A stretch of 64,000 bases of DNA, taken from contig JAJSPD010000053.1 in the NCBI GenBank assembly GCA_021307315.1, forward strand, positions 278,678-342,677. Reading direction: 5' to 3'. This DNA is from Bisporella sp. PMI_857. Lineage: Eukaryota; Ascomycota; Leotiomycetes; Helotiales; Helotiaceae. The notes below the pieces were generated by a model. It saw only the letters and a list, made by a program, of their open reading frames with translations. It was not told the origin of the DNA and searched no databases. Shown one piece after another: positions 23,252 through 35,600 of the stretch (position 1 is the stretch's first letter; every line of letters starts with the position of its first letter). The position numbers and the translations under genes are program-made.

Positions 23252-25469
23252 TCATGGCTTCTTCTCGCCTTCGGTGCCCTCTGATGTGTTCGCCTCTCCA
23301 GCATTACCTTGCTCTGATGAAGAAGCCTCGTTACGAGCCTTGTGCATCTTGTCGAACAGGTTCAAGCTGGCCATTTGAAGCTCGTCGGTCTTCTCCTTGA
23401 GCTCGGCAGCAGTTGCCGTACCCTCGCCCGATTGGCTCTTGGTTACGAACTCACGGAGAGTGGTGATCTTCTCTCTGATTTGATCAGCCTCAGCCTTGTC
23501 GAGCTTATCAGCAAATTCGTTCAAAGCTTTCTCAGTATCGTTCAAAACACTATCAGTGCGATTGGCAGCTTCGATGGCCGCCTTACGTTCCTTATCCTGC
23601 TCAGCGTATTTCTCAGAATCATCAACCATGTTCTGAATTTCTTGATCAGAGAGACCAGATCCGGAAGCGATGGTGATTGAGTGGTCCTTATTGGTAGACT
23701 TGTCCTTGGCGTGGACATGAACAATCGCATCAGCATCAATGTCAAAGGTGACCTCAATTTGTGGAACACCCCGGTGCGCAGGTGGGATTCCAACAAGCTG
23801 GAAATTTCCGAGCATCTTGTTGTCACGGACAAGCTCACGCTCACCCTGGTAGACCTTGATCTCGACAGCAGTTTGGAAGTCAGCAGCTGTGGAAAAGACC
23901 TGAGACTTCTTGGTAGGAATGGTGGTATTGCGGTTGATCAAACGAGTGAAGACACCTCCGAGAGTCTCAATGCCGAGTGAGAGAGGTGTAACATCCAAAA
24001 GGAGAACATCCGTGACATTACCAGCAAGAACACCACCTTGAATGGCAGCACCCATAGCAACAGCCTCGTCAGGGTTGACAGACTTGGCAGGATCGCGACC
24101 GAAGATGCTCTTAACAGACTCAATAACCTTCGGCATACGAGTCATACCACCAACCAAGATGACCTCCTGGATGTCCTTGGCGGTAAGGTTTGCGTCCTTC
24201 AATGCCTTGCGAACGGGCTCAATAGTGCGGTTGATCAAAGGGTCAACAAGCTTCTCGAGTTGTGAGCGAGAAAGCTTAGAGTTGATGTGCTTTGGTCCAG
24301 AAGAGTCAGCAGTGATGAAAGGAAGGTTGATGTCGGTTTGTTGAGATGAGGATAGCTCAATCTTTGCTTTCTCAGCTGCCTCACGGATACGTTGAATAGC
24401 CATTCGATCACTTGACAGATCAATACCAGAGTCGGCCTTGAATTGTTGGACCAAGTGACGGACAAGGTGGATATCGAAATCTTCTCCTCCCAAATGGGTA
24501 TCACCATTGGTAGACTTGACTTCGAAAACACCCTTTTGGATCTCGAGAACTGAGATATCGAAAGTTCCTCCTCCCAAATCGTAGACAGCAATAACCTTGT
24601 CCTGGTCCTTCTCAAGACCATATGCAAGAGCAGCGGCAGTAGGCTCATTGACGACACGGAGGACATTAAGACCGGCAATCTGACCTGCATCCTTGGTGGC
24701 TTGTCGTTGAGAGTCGTTGAAGTAGGCTGGGACGGTGACTACAGCATTTTGAATTGACTTGGTGTTAAGGTAGGACTCCGCAGTCTCCTTCATCTTTTGC
24801 AAGACGAAGCCTCCAATTTGTGATGGTGAGTAGTTTTGACCACGAGCTGACACCCAAGCATCACCATTGGTGTGTTGGACAATCTTGTAAGGCACCTCCT
24901 TAATATCGCGCTGAACCTCAACATCGGTGAACTTTCGACCGATCAGTCGCTTTGTGGCGAACAATGTGTTCTCCGGGTTGACGACGGCCTGACGCTTCGC
25001 GGAAACACCCACTAACCGCTCACCATCCTGCGCAAAAGCAACAACAGAAGGTGTTGTGCGGGCACCTTGGAGATAATTAACTGACTGAAGATTCAGGAGG
25101 GGTGGCGATCAAAAACTTACCTTCTGAATTCTCAATAATCTTTGCGGTTTGACCTTCCATGATGGCTACGGCAGAGTTGGTGGTACCTGGGCATCCCAAT
25201 TAGCATATAGTTAAAACTGAATTGCGAGCACCGCCCCAAGGTGATAACCTACCTAAGTCAATACCAATGACAGGACCTCTGATCTTCTTTTCGCCTTCAT
25301 CGGAGTATCGCACAAATGAAGAGCTGAATGGTTTCTTGAAGAGGTTTGAGGAGCGTGTGGCGGATGATGTGGCTCTTGGAAGCTGTTGAGGCAAGTGTCA
25401 GTGGACGGAGGGATGGCGGAAATGGACTTTTGCGGTACTCACAGCTCTAGCTAATCTTGAAGACAACAT
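23252..25469 (-). CDS. ssc1: Mitochondrial Hsp70 chaperone (Ssc1 type)
   Basis: Four exons (25469-25443, 25382-25253, 25186-25121, 25065-23252), phases 0/1/1, 678 aa. The presequence [20 protein letters not shown] with [12 protein letters not shown] marks mitochondrial import. Nucleotide-binding domain: [56 protein letters not shown] and [12 protein letters not shown]. Substrate-binding domain: [39 protein letters not shown]. The C-terminal lid ends in an acidic, Gly/Ser tail ([11 protein letters not shown]), not EEVD, as expected for the organelle form. It drives protein import as part of the PAM motor and folds matrix proteins. Codon use looks strongly biased (few rare codons), fitting high expression. 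No canonical heat-shock element was identified upstream with confidence. Confidence 0.97.
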
Positions 25470-26303
25470 TGTGAAGGGTCGCAACAAGATGAAAGAAACT
25501 CTAAGGGGGAAAGAAGTATTATTAAGGGAGATAGAAGATGGTGTTGTACAAGAAAGAAGGGATGGGATGGATGGATGTGGTGTTTGAGTTGGTTGTGGTG
25601 GTATAGGGATAAGAAGGAGATGACGGACAGAAAAAATTTAAGAAGCATTTCGGTTCCAGCAGGTTCGCTTCGGCACGGAAGCTAGGGTTAATGCCTTGTT
25701 GCCTTAGGCTCCAACTTTTAGTTTGAACCCGGAGATTTAAGGTATCCAGGAGCCAAGAGATCCCGTGATTCAGTGATCCCGTGATTCAGCGATCCAGGAT
25801 GGTATTCAGGCATCCATGTCACAGCACAGCCTGAGCTGCTGGTGGGGGGCGGGCAAAAAGGGCAAAAGGGCCAAAGGCCAAAGACATAACACATTCCGTC
25901 ACATCCCAGACAACCTCATGCTCATTAGGCCGCTTCCCACCACAATTCGAACCTTGATATCTACATTTTATAAGGCAATTTTTTTACACAACCTATTCCT
26001 TCTGTACAAGATCCGCTACAGCTATCCGTAGCTTATTGAGAGGAGTCAAGCACGAGCCTATTCCACTGTAATGTCCAAAGAGCTCAGTCGCTTTTGTCCG
26101 AAAACCAAATAGCAATACCACTTCAACCATTCCTTCTTCTTCTTCTTCTTCTTTATGGTCACCTCTCTCTCCAGCATCGCTCTTAATAACAACTATTCCC
26201 AAAGACGGTCGGGGCGTAAACCAAGATTGACAACCTCTGTGACCGTAGAGTCAGACCAATCTCTGCGCATGGTGACTGGATCCAGCTTAGCCGCCTCCTT
26301 CAA
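25470..26303. promoter_or_regulatory. Divergent intergenic region between ssc1 and the DUF2415 gene, with a 16-bp tandem repeat
   Basis: 834 bases holding both upstream regions. A direct repeat of GATCCCGTGATTCAG(T/C) occurs twice and then starts a third time at 25759-25795. A (TTC)n run lies near 26130-26152. Specific factor sites are not claimed. Confidence 0.5.
25759..25795. repeat. Two and a partial copies of a 16-bp tandem repeat
   Basis: GATCCCGTGATTCAGT, GATCCCGTGATTCAGC, then GATCC. Located about 290 bp upstream of the ssc1 start. Confidence 0.85.
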
Positions 26304-28671
26304 ATGGCTGTGACAGCAGAAAGCTTGTGAGTTTGTATTTGTGCAATCCAGCTGACAAGTACTAATACATCCACTTTCATCAGCCACCAGGCCACAGACT
26401 CACTCATTCTCCCGGATCAACGTCTATATTATCAAACTTCTATTTTCTCCAGGTACCAAGCCCGTTGGCTGATATCAAGTCGATCAACCTAACAAGAAGC
26501 CAGTCATTGGCAGTTGCGATCACTGATCGCCAGTCCAGAACAAGATGTGATATATTATCCAGGCGAATCCAACATCTACGCCCTCTATACGAAAACCAAG
26601 GAACGCCAGCTTATAACATCACTTCCATTCGTTCCACGCTGTCTCACAGTCGCAGGAGGATGGATATGTTGCGGAGGCCATAATGGCAACTTTGCGGTCG
26701 TTTCTTTGAATGATGGCAGACGGGGTGCGGAAACTATCCCTAGTTTAGGATCTGATCCTGATGCGAGACTACCCATGGAACTAAATCCACCCCGAAGAAC
26801 GTTATCAAGAACCATATCACCTCCTTCTCGCAGATCTCGAAGTCCTAGATATCCAATATCAGCAAATGTGAAGAAGATTGGAGTTGAGACTAAGAAGAAT
26901 GACGATGCCATCAATAACTGTACGACTTTATGGTTTCCTAAGGATCCACCATCTGAGAGAACATATAAATCACCAGTTGCGGTCATTGCGAATAATGACT
27001 GCTCTGTTTATATCTTGGATCTGGAGGATTCAGAGATATTGGAGAGATTTGTCTACCCTTCCTGCGTCAATCGGGCTGAAATATCGCCAGATGGTGAACT
27101 TCTCGTAGCTGTTACGGATGATCCTTTCCTATACATATATCAAAGGAGAAGAAGACAAGAGCTCACTCCTGGGCTATTCAGTGCGGTGGAACATTATGAA
27201 TGGTATCCTGCCTGCCGTATCCAACTCACAGGGCAGAAATTAAGTGAATTGTCGAATATGAAAGGTTCTTTCGCGTTGTCATTCTCTAGCTCAGGAAAAT
27301 ATCTCGCTGTTTCAACTCAACGAGGCGTCATCTCTATATTCGATACACGATCTCTTGTGGACGAGCGTACTGAGCCCTTGTCGATATTTTCTTCTTCGAG
27401 ACCTGACTCGCCTCTGGGAGCAGTGCGAGCAATGGAATTCTCTCCTGGGTCGGTTGATCTCCTTGCATGGACTGAATCCAATGGCAAAGTTGAGGTAGCT
27501 GAGTGAGTAGTAATTTCTCGATTCCATATCATGAACCTCATGTAAAGTGCAAAGTTTCAAATATGAGCATCGTTACAAACATAATCTGCACCTTACATAC
27601 ATCTATCTTGCTTAAAAGGCTAATATAGGTATACATAGTATTCGAACACTCTTCACTTCACGGCAACTACTTAATGTTGACAGCCGCCGAGATGAGTTCG
27701 AAAAAATTTATATATCTGACAGACCAGAATCGGTTAGCTCCCGCCGACGCAACTTACGCTCCAGCTCTCCTTCCTTGATACAAGACTACTTGGGACTAGA
27801 CTTTGATGCAAGACAGTTGAGGCAGATGGCGCGTGATATGCTGGATAGACATCAAGCACCAATTACACCCGAAGAACAGGAGATTTTACAAGCACATCGG
27901 GTTGCTCGTCGTCAACGAGATGCTAACGCTGCTCTTGCAGACGCTGAAAGTCTTCTCTGGGGTCAAGGCAATCCTAGTAGTAGTCTTCTAGAGTCACTTG
28001 GTGTCGGACCTACAAGTACAAGCTCCAGTCGCAATCCCATTCCACCACTGCGAACTTTCCGAGTTTCGTCGAACTCAGAACGAAATCCGTCCTTTAGATC
28101 GATTATACATGATAGAGAGCGACGAGAAGTGGAACATCAGCCTCGAAGACGGCCTTCTATCATATTAGCTACGGCAGAGCGTGCTATGGAGCACGAGAAT
28201 ATTGCCGCTAGCTCCGGTAGACATGGAAATGATACCTCGACAAGCTTAGAACAGTTGACAATCACAACGCCATGTCTTCCCGAGCCAAGCTCAAATCCTT
28301 GGGAGGGCATTGATGCATTGTGTATACCGCAGCAGGAATCCTCGGGTCTGCGAGTTACACGCGATGTTGATGCAAGGACAGCGTCAAGGCAGCCATGGCG
28401 ACCACTCGGGAATCTCGTCTCGGTAGTTCGTGAAGGAAGCGATGGGGCTTGGAGGTCTGTGTACCGTCCCAGAGTCGATGATGAAGAAGAGCGGTCACCA
28501 CATACCATGGGTATATGCTGGAGCCCAGATGGGAAAATACTGTAAGTTATCACCTCCATTATTCGATATTATGCTAATTCTGTCAGATACGTAGGCGCTG
28601 AGGACGGTATCTATGAATATCATGTAAATATGAATGGAAGGAAGATGGCTCCAAGCATTGTGTTACGTTAG
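26304..28671 (+). CDS. WD40-like protein with C-terminal DUF2415 domain, 692 aa
   Basis: Five exons: 26304-26326, 26384-26452, 26504-27502, 27639-28541 and 28587-28671; every junction is phase 2 and the model closes in frame. The two small first exons give MAVTAESFHQATDSLILPDQ, and exon 3 completes SSHWQLRSLIASPEQDVIYY, the family's usual opening. Residues ~35-345 contain beta-propeller-like repeats (ITSLPFVPRCLTVAGGWICC, GHNGNFAVVSLND, SPVAVIANNDCSVYILDLED, NRAEISPDGELLVAVTDDPF, FSSSGKYLAVSTQRGVISIF). A long charged, Arg/Ser-rich linker follows. The last ~40 residues are the DUF2415 signature: PHTMGICWSPDGKILYVGAE, DGIYEYHVN. The molecular role of this fungal family is not known to me; a scaffold role is inference. 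Confidence 0.85.
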
Positions 28672-30934
28672 GTGTATTCTACAAGGCGCAAGGAGTTGCA
28701 TGTTGAAGGCACTCATTATGTATGATATTGGTTTTGGCATGGATGTAAAAATGAGCTGGATTACTAATGGCGCATACGGAAGGCTCAAGAAACATATGCA
28801 TGGAAGGCTATGTCTTTGAATAGCGAATTGGCATCTGACACGGAAGCTCAATTATGTTGATACTCTGCTTCGTCGGCCGGTGATGCTGCGAGTTCTTGTA
28901 ATGCAGTTTCTGGTTATAGTGGCAACTTGGTTAGGTCTTCGTTGAGAACTACCATTGACCCTTACCTCAGACCCTTTATCTCAGTTTCCATGGTCACGCT
29001 TCTTATAATCGATAACTGAAGGAGAAGGAAGATGATTAGATTCTTACATCTATTCAAGTGGGCGTGGAGGCTATAAAACCTGTGTGGGGATAGATACCCA
29101 TGATATTCTATGGTTCTAAAAGCGCTTCCATGTGCAAGAACTCCCCGGCACTGCCATTCGCTCACCTATGTATTTTCTGCAATATGAAGAAGAGCATTGA
29201 AAATATCACATAAAAAAGCTAAGTTTTGGCTATTTACTTTCAAGGTGCGGTTGGATTCCGCGAGAGTTTTACAAGGAGTTATTCGTGAATGACAAGACAC
29301 CATCGAAAATATCCGTTGCGTAACACTTGAACTATGCCTGGGACATGTAGTTTATAGTATATGAGGTAAACGAGAAAATACGCGCTGCTTGAATTGTTTA
29401 GAACCAAGTCTTTCTAGGTATAAGACAGCAAGTTAAGCAGAGCTGTTTGAGACAAGACAAAATTAAGCGGAAAGAATGTTTTCGTATAATATTTCTAAGT
29501 TATTGTCAAGGACCTAAATATTAACAGCGAACTTACGGTTCACAACAACTGAGACCCTGCGGTTCAAGCAAGAAAGATTAATACAAGTAAGTATTTAGGC
29601 CTGTGCTATGAATACATAATAACCTTTGAAGTTCTTATTAACTAGAGATTCGAACACCATGCTAGTTGGCACGTACTAATATTGAATCTTGCCGCTTTAT
29701 ATGGTTTCTTCGTTAAAAGATTAGTGAAAGAACATAACTCAGGTATTAGCTTACACAGAGAAGAAAATAGCAATCCCGTTCTCATTGTTTCTTTTGGGGT
29801 CCTTTCTACTTCTCAAATGAGAATCGATTCGGCAGTCATCACTGACTGTTTGCTCGTGTATAGAGGCAATAAAAGAATAGATGCTAAAACCAAGAACTTT
29901 TCACTAACAGATGCAGACACAGCAGTTGACTTCAGGGGAGAGACAAGATCCGTGTTTTCTTACCTAACAGTCGAATATATCTCAAGCTTCTCAAGGGTTG
30001 AATGTCATAATAACAAGGCTCGCCTGAAGTAAGAGATCGGTTGCAAAAGTTTGGAACAAACTAGCATGTTGACACCAAAATATCATCTCGTTAGAGCAGC
30101 AGCAAAGGATTGCTTGACAACAAGTGGAGTCAAGAGGTGTACATAGGGATTGAAGTATCACAGCACCCTTATAACTTACATGCATTCATTCTCACACGCC
30201 CCGATTAGTTGTTTACACGCAAGAAAACCTATGTGACCACAGAGCATCCACAAAATCTTCATGCCTCCACTGTCCCAAGCGTATGGTTACATGCAATAAG
30301 TTAAGAAATGGACATCGTAGAAAGGGCATTTCTTATATAAAAATAGAGCGCTCTGTCTGCCGATACTTCTCCCCTTCCATAGAGCTGAAATGAATTTTCA
30401 ACTTGACACCCAAAGTGATTTCTACAGACAGTTCGCTAACCAGTGTGAGGCTACCCTTGTCTGTGATACATGATTGTTAACCAGTGTATAATATGATTAC
30501 CTGCTTCAAGGGGTTTGTGCATGCTATAATTAATGACGTTTTCCTTGTCGAGAGCAAGCCGGACAAGAAGCCTATTTTCACCATTGGATAAGGAGTTCAA
30601 CGCAGGGGGTTCAAAAACCATGCTTTCGGGAATCCACATTATAGGTTCAGGTGATCTTTTGAACTAAAGCAAGCCAGAATAGCTATAGAAGGCGTTGTTC
30701 CGCAACAATGAATCATACATTAGCAGCAATAACGCTGGAGTCTATAGAATATTGCAGACCCAAGAAGACAAGACCATCTCATGTGGTATCATTACAGCAC
30801 TTGCTTATGTGAACTTTTGCCATTAAATGGGGGAAGAATGTGTCCCCTTTCGCTCACACATGACATAGAGCGTGGGACATGCGGAAACACTTGGTGACAT
30901 TATACTATGCACATATCATACCCACTTACCGAAT
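28672..30934. other. AT-rich gene-poor stretch
   Basis: 2.26 kb between the DUF2415 stop and the END3 stop. The stretch is visibly more AT-rich than the flanking genes. Its longest open frames start at non-ATG codons and lack recognisable domains. An exon-like open stretch lies on the minus strand at 30451-30650, ending in a GT donor-like site, but it could not be joined to a gene. Confidence 0.5.
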
Positions 30935-32209
30935 CTATCGCCCAGACTTTTCATACTCAATCTCCTGTCTCAAGTCTGCCAAAACCTGTTCCCTTGACCT
31001 CGAATGCGCCTCAAGGCCATCTACCTGTTCCTTAACCGTCGCAATCTCATCTGCAACACCTTTCAGGCTCGCTCCCACCTTGCTCTTCCCTTCCCCACTC
31101 TCTAGATCTCTTAGCTCTCTCCTCTTATAATCCAATAGTTGCTCCAATTCCCTCTTCACCAGCGCAGGTTTCGTGTCTCGTCTACCACCATGCCGCTTTG
31201 CAGCCGCAGCTTCGACTTTTTCGACTTTCGCCTCCAGCTCCGCAAGTTGTTTCTTGAGCCGCACTTCCTCCCAGTCTTCCGTGGTCTTGGTGCTTGAGAA
31301 GTCCGTGCCAGAAGAATTGTATGTGCTCTTTCCTATCCGTCCCAGGTATGCCTCTCCAAATTTTGCTTTCCGACCAGTGCTTGTTTCTTCGTTGCCACTC
31401 GTTCCCCACCTTTGTGCTGGCGACGATGTGCGCTGATTGTCAACTTGATAGTCAATTCGGTTTCGCTCGAAGCTTGATCGCAAAGACGGAGGCACTGTAC
31501 GAGGGATGCGATATCCTTCGTGTCGATTGTTAAGGATGTGCAAGAAGGCTAGACAAGCATCTTTAGAAATTGGCGCAGATGATGCTGGGTCGTGCGGGTT
31601 GGCTGTTGGATTGACCAATTTCCATGCATTTCGAATATCTGTATCTGGCACATCCAGCGAGGAGTAAAGTGTATCTAATGATTCAACTTTCCACAATGTT
31701 AGCTCGAATGCTTAGAACGGATCTGCAGACCTACAAGTGATGTCTCCCCTCCGATCCCGATTCGCATCATATATCTCCTCATACTTTGCTTTATCCGAAG
31801 GGCTCATATACCAATCAAAGCCATCCTTCAAGCCCGGCGTATCATCCTCATCCTCCACCCGTTCAAAATGCACCTGTCTTCCCGTAAGAGCACGATTCGC
31901 CTGCACCAAATGCGCCTTTGACTCAGGCACTAACCAGTCTGGCAAACTCGCCGGCACATCCGCATATTCTCCATTGACCAAGTCGAATATCAATCGCATG
32001 GCTACGCAGAACTCCTCAAAGTCGAGATTGCCGTCGTTGTCGACATCCGCGAGATCCCATATCCGCTCAAGCTGGTCGTCCCGCAGTTGACTGTTTTTCA
32101 ACACTGGCGCAGCTTGCGAGCCTGTGAGGTGCGTGCCGCCATTTGAGAGAGATGCGAAAATCTCCCAGTATTTCTCGATCTCGCTCTGTTCTATGCGCTT
32201 ATTGGACAT
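30935..32209 (-). CDS. end3: End3, EH-domain component of the Pan1-Sla1-End3 actin/endocytosis complex
   Basis: Two exons (32209-31735, 31686-30935), phase 1, 408 aa. The start [20 protein letters not shown] opens the first EH domain. It contains [40 protein letters not shown] (EF-hand loop [12 protein letters not shown]) and FCVAMRLI. The second EH domain starts near residue 130 ([20 protein letters not shown]), continues [20 protein letters not shown] across the intron and ends [20 protein letters not shown]. The C-terminal third is coiled coil with the family's repeated REL/KR pattern ([59 protein letters not shown]). End3 links Pan1 to actin-patch assembly at the plasma membrane. The splice site chosen gives DITFES, as in homologues. 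Confidence 0.95.
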
Positions 32210-32678
32210 CTTCGGTGATTGTGGAACGCTCGGGAGGTAGTAAAAGGTCAAATGCTTTCGTGGTTGTAGAGGGATTATAAGTGCGTCAATCTGGAGTTCG
32301 GCTTTCTGTTGAGTAATGAGGAGTAATTGCGACAAAAGCGCCTCGCTCAGGGCTACGAGTATCTGCGTTGAGAATATGAGGACGTTAACCAGTAGAAGCT
32401 ATGATCATTTGGGGGGCCGTGCGACGACTTTGCCAAGCACATACTTTCTAGCGTCGCTTAGAAAATAGGGGCGACCAAGATTACGTTTAGGGGACCATAA
32501 TTCATTGTTTTCTTTAGGTATAATTACTATACATAATCTCAAATTTAGTGGCATGGAAAGAGAATACCCGTTTCCTGCTTTCCAACAAGCCGAGATTAAA
32601 CTCATCATTGATCCTATGAGCTTGTTAGGAGTTTGTAGACACCACGGGGATATGATGTGCCCATGTAGATCCTATCCT
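32210..32678. other. Intergenic spacer
   Basis: 469 bases between END3 and the AT-hook gene on the same strand. Nothing recognised. Confidence 0.5.
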
Positions 32679-35600
32679 TCAGAAGCTATGCTTGAACCCT
32701 AAATCGTCTTCCTTTGTCTGAAGATAATTTTCTGGGAAACTATAGCGCTGTGCCATCGACGGCTCAGCCTGATTAATTTCTTGATGGGAGGGGTTTTCTT
32801 CTGGGAGCTGTGATAACTCGGTGGCAGATATAGCAACCGTAGATGAAGGGTCTTGTGTCATAAACGCACGATCCCAAGCATTTACTGGCTCCAATGAAGC
32901 AGTCCACCGTAGTGATTCAGCAGCAAATGAGCCTGTCGGATAGGTAGGAAATATGCGCTCTTTCGAGCTGCCTTGACTGTTTCCGTCCATGTGCAACGCT
33001 CCTCTTTCCCATGGCTTTGGTAACAAGTTCGGAGGAAAGGAGTTCATTACGCCGGTAGCTTGTATTGCCATCCAAGTCGAAGAGTCCTTGGTTTGGATGC
33101 AAATCTGATTTTGACTGCCCGCTTGATGTTGGTGTCTCATATAGTTCTGGCGATGCTTCTGATCCTGTTCGTGCATTTGCTGGGGATCAAGTTGATTTTG
33201 ACTATCAACCAAGCCAATAAATCGAGATTTTTTGCTGTTTGGGCCGGGCAGAACTTGGATTTTTCTGACTCCCTCGTCAACCATGTATGGTGCTGGAGAT
33301 AAAATAGCCTGTTTTGTTGTATAATGGGTTGGGTCTTGACTTTGGAAGTTGTTTGTTGCAATACCACCTATATTTCTAGATGAGCTTTGCGTGACACCAG
33401 AAAATGAGGTATGTGGCCGTTTTTGCACGTGTAAATCAACGCTATCGTGATTTTCATCTGTTTCTGATAGACGGCGCTTCAATTTTGATGGGGACCAATT
33501 AACAAGGGGATGTATTGTAAAGGCATCTCTGGGCCTATTCGGATAATAAACTTGCCGGGGATCAGGTTGTTTGGCTGGTGGGAAATGTCGCGGAACCACA
33601 CATGTCTTCGGATGATGCTCTGGCAGCTGCTTACACGCCCTTCGATCTGAAGAATGATGAAGATCAGTAAGAGGGCTGTCTAGGTGGTTATCTCTTGGGT
33701 CATTGAAATTATATCCAAATACTTGAGCTCTTTCTACTCTTGCGGAGGCAGAAATTGGGGACTTCCTAGTCCTCTCAGCCGTACTGCGTATTTCTGCCAT
33801 GGTATTGCTGAGAGTTGTGAGCGCGTCCTGAACCTCTGGCTCGAACACATCCGATGGAATCATATTCTGAGGCAGGTTCGGCAGAGCTGGGTTACGGGAT
33901 GTAGTTGGGCCATGGGCTTGGCTATGCACCGAACTTTGAGTGTTGTAGGATCTGGACGACATCAATGCAATCATTGAAGCTGGAAGAGAAGCAGTTGGTG
34001 AACTATGGACGTGCTGAGGCTCTTTGGGCCGCTGCATCATTCTCGGTACCTGATTTCCCTGATCTTGAAGTGCCTTAGACTTAACTTGTTGTTGCAGCGA
34101 TATTGGTTTGGTTCCTGAGTTGGTACCAGGGTCTGGAAACTGCGAAGCTAAAAGGCCTGGAGAAAATGCTAAAGGGGCCTGAAAAGAATGAAGGGGTGAG
34201 CTCGAACTGACAGCCACGGTCTGTGTATGGCTTGTTCCTTGAGGCGCCTGCTGTGCTTGAATAGACTGCAGTGCCTGTTGTGCTTGTAAGCTCAAGGGGT
34301 GTTGCACCTGGTCGCCGAATGATCGAGGTGCAGCGTAGGTTGCAACATCATTCTCAGAAGTTTTGCCAGAAAGGCCCTCACTACTCTTTTGCTGCATCGC
34401 GCTTTTTGTCGATCCCACAGGTCTGCCTCGCTTCCTTTTTCTTACTTCTTGAGTTACATCCTCTGTTACTTCCGATGACGGCTTACTCGACCTTAATTTT
34501 ATAATACTGTTCTTAGCACGCAATCGGCCTAAATTTTTCAATGCTTCTGTCTCGGATACCACACTGCTAATTCAAATGTTAGCATATTTCCAATCAAAGG
34601 GATGTTTCAAACACCAAACTCAGAGAGACAGGAATGTAGATACTGTGAAACTCGGAAACTTCCTGCTTAGGATAACCTACTTTGCAACGGTACCAGGGCC
34701 GGCTGGTGTCTCTTGCGGCCGGCGTGTAACTTCTCCAATTTGAACCTTCGTGGTTTTAAGCTTGATCTTTGGAGACTGCTTTTGAGCTGAGGTACCTGAC
34801 AAAGCCGAGGATCCAAGCATAACGGGGCCAACAGAAGTTGAAGTGTCAGTGGATGTAACAGTTGCAGTCGGTACGTGGGAGGAATGGCGTCTTGAATCAG
34901 TGCTAGTCTTGCGAGCTTTGACAGGAATAGATGGTGGAGGCATAGTCGAGGGCGAGGCATTTCCCGACGAATTTGGTACTATCACGGGGCCTATTGCATC
35001 GAATTCTTGTCTCTTAGGACTCACTAAGCTGACTGTAGGTGAGCGATCGGGCACAGCAAAATTTGATTCGACCATTTCCGCAAAACCAGGCTGTTCTATA
35101 TCATCATCCTAGAATCACTTTGTTAGCCTCCTCCAGCTCGACGCATAGCAGAGTATCTCGCATTCTAATCGTGCTATACTATGAGTTTGACTTACCTCTT
35201 GATTCTCAACCCGTGGTTCTTCATTCAAAGCTTGCAAATGTCCAGTCTTCTCCAATTGCGCCAAGTACTCGATATCATTGAACCAGTAATTAGGGAAATC
35301 GAGCATATCAAGTGATGTTGATTCATCTGCATAGTCATCGAGATTCTCGAGAACGGCGTCGATCATTTTCTTTCTTGGAAAATGTTGCACCTCTTCGTCA
35401 AGATCGCGTGGATGTAAATGATCGTACTCCTCCTTGTACCGAATATCTCTGATGAATCTCTTGGCGACATTTACCTCTGCTTGTGAAATGAAGATTACTG
35501 CTCCTGGCTCTGATTCATGATCCTTGCCAACGAGCCGAATTTCATCTTCGCCTGCGCCTTGGGAGCGTAACTTGAGCTGTCGTTTAAGTATCGCCTTGCT

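Noticed and set aside
25620..25690. Possible heat-shock element upstream of ssc1 (several TTC and GAA words)
   Set aside because: Spacing between GAA and TTC units does not follow the nGAAnnTTCn rule.
29640..29670. GATTCGAAC, resembling the reverse complement of a tRNA B box
   Set aside because: No matching T-arm stem, acceptor stem or A box at the right distance.
29682..30032. 116-residue open frame on the plus strand in the AT-rich spacer
   Set aside because: It begins at TTG, has no recognisable domain or splice context and ordinary composition for random AT-rich sequence.
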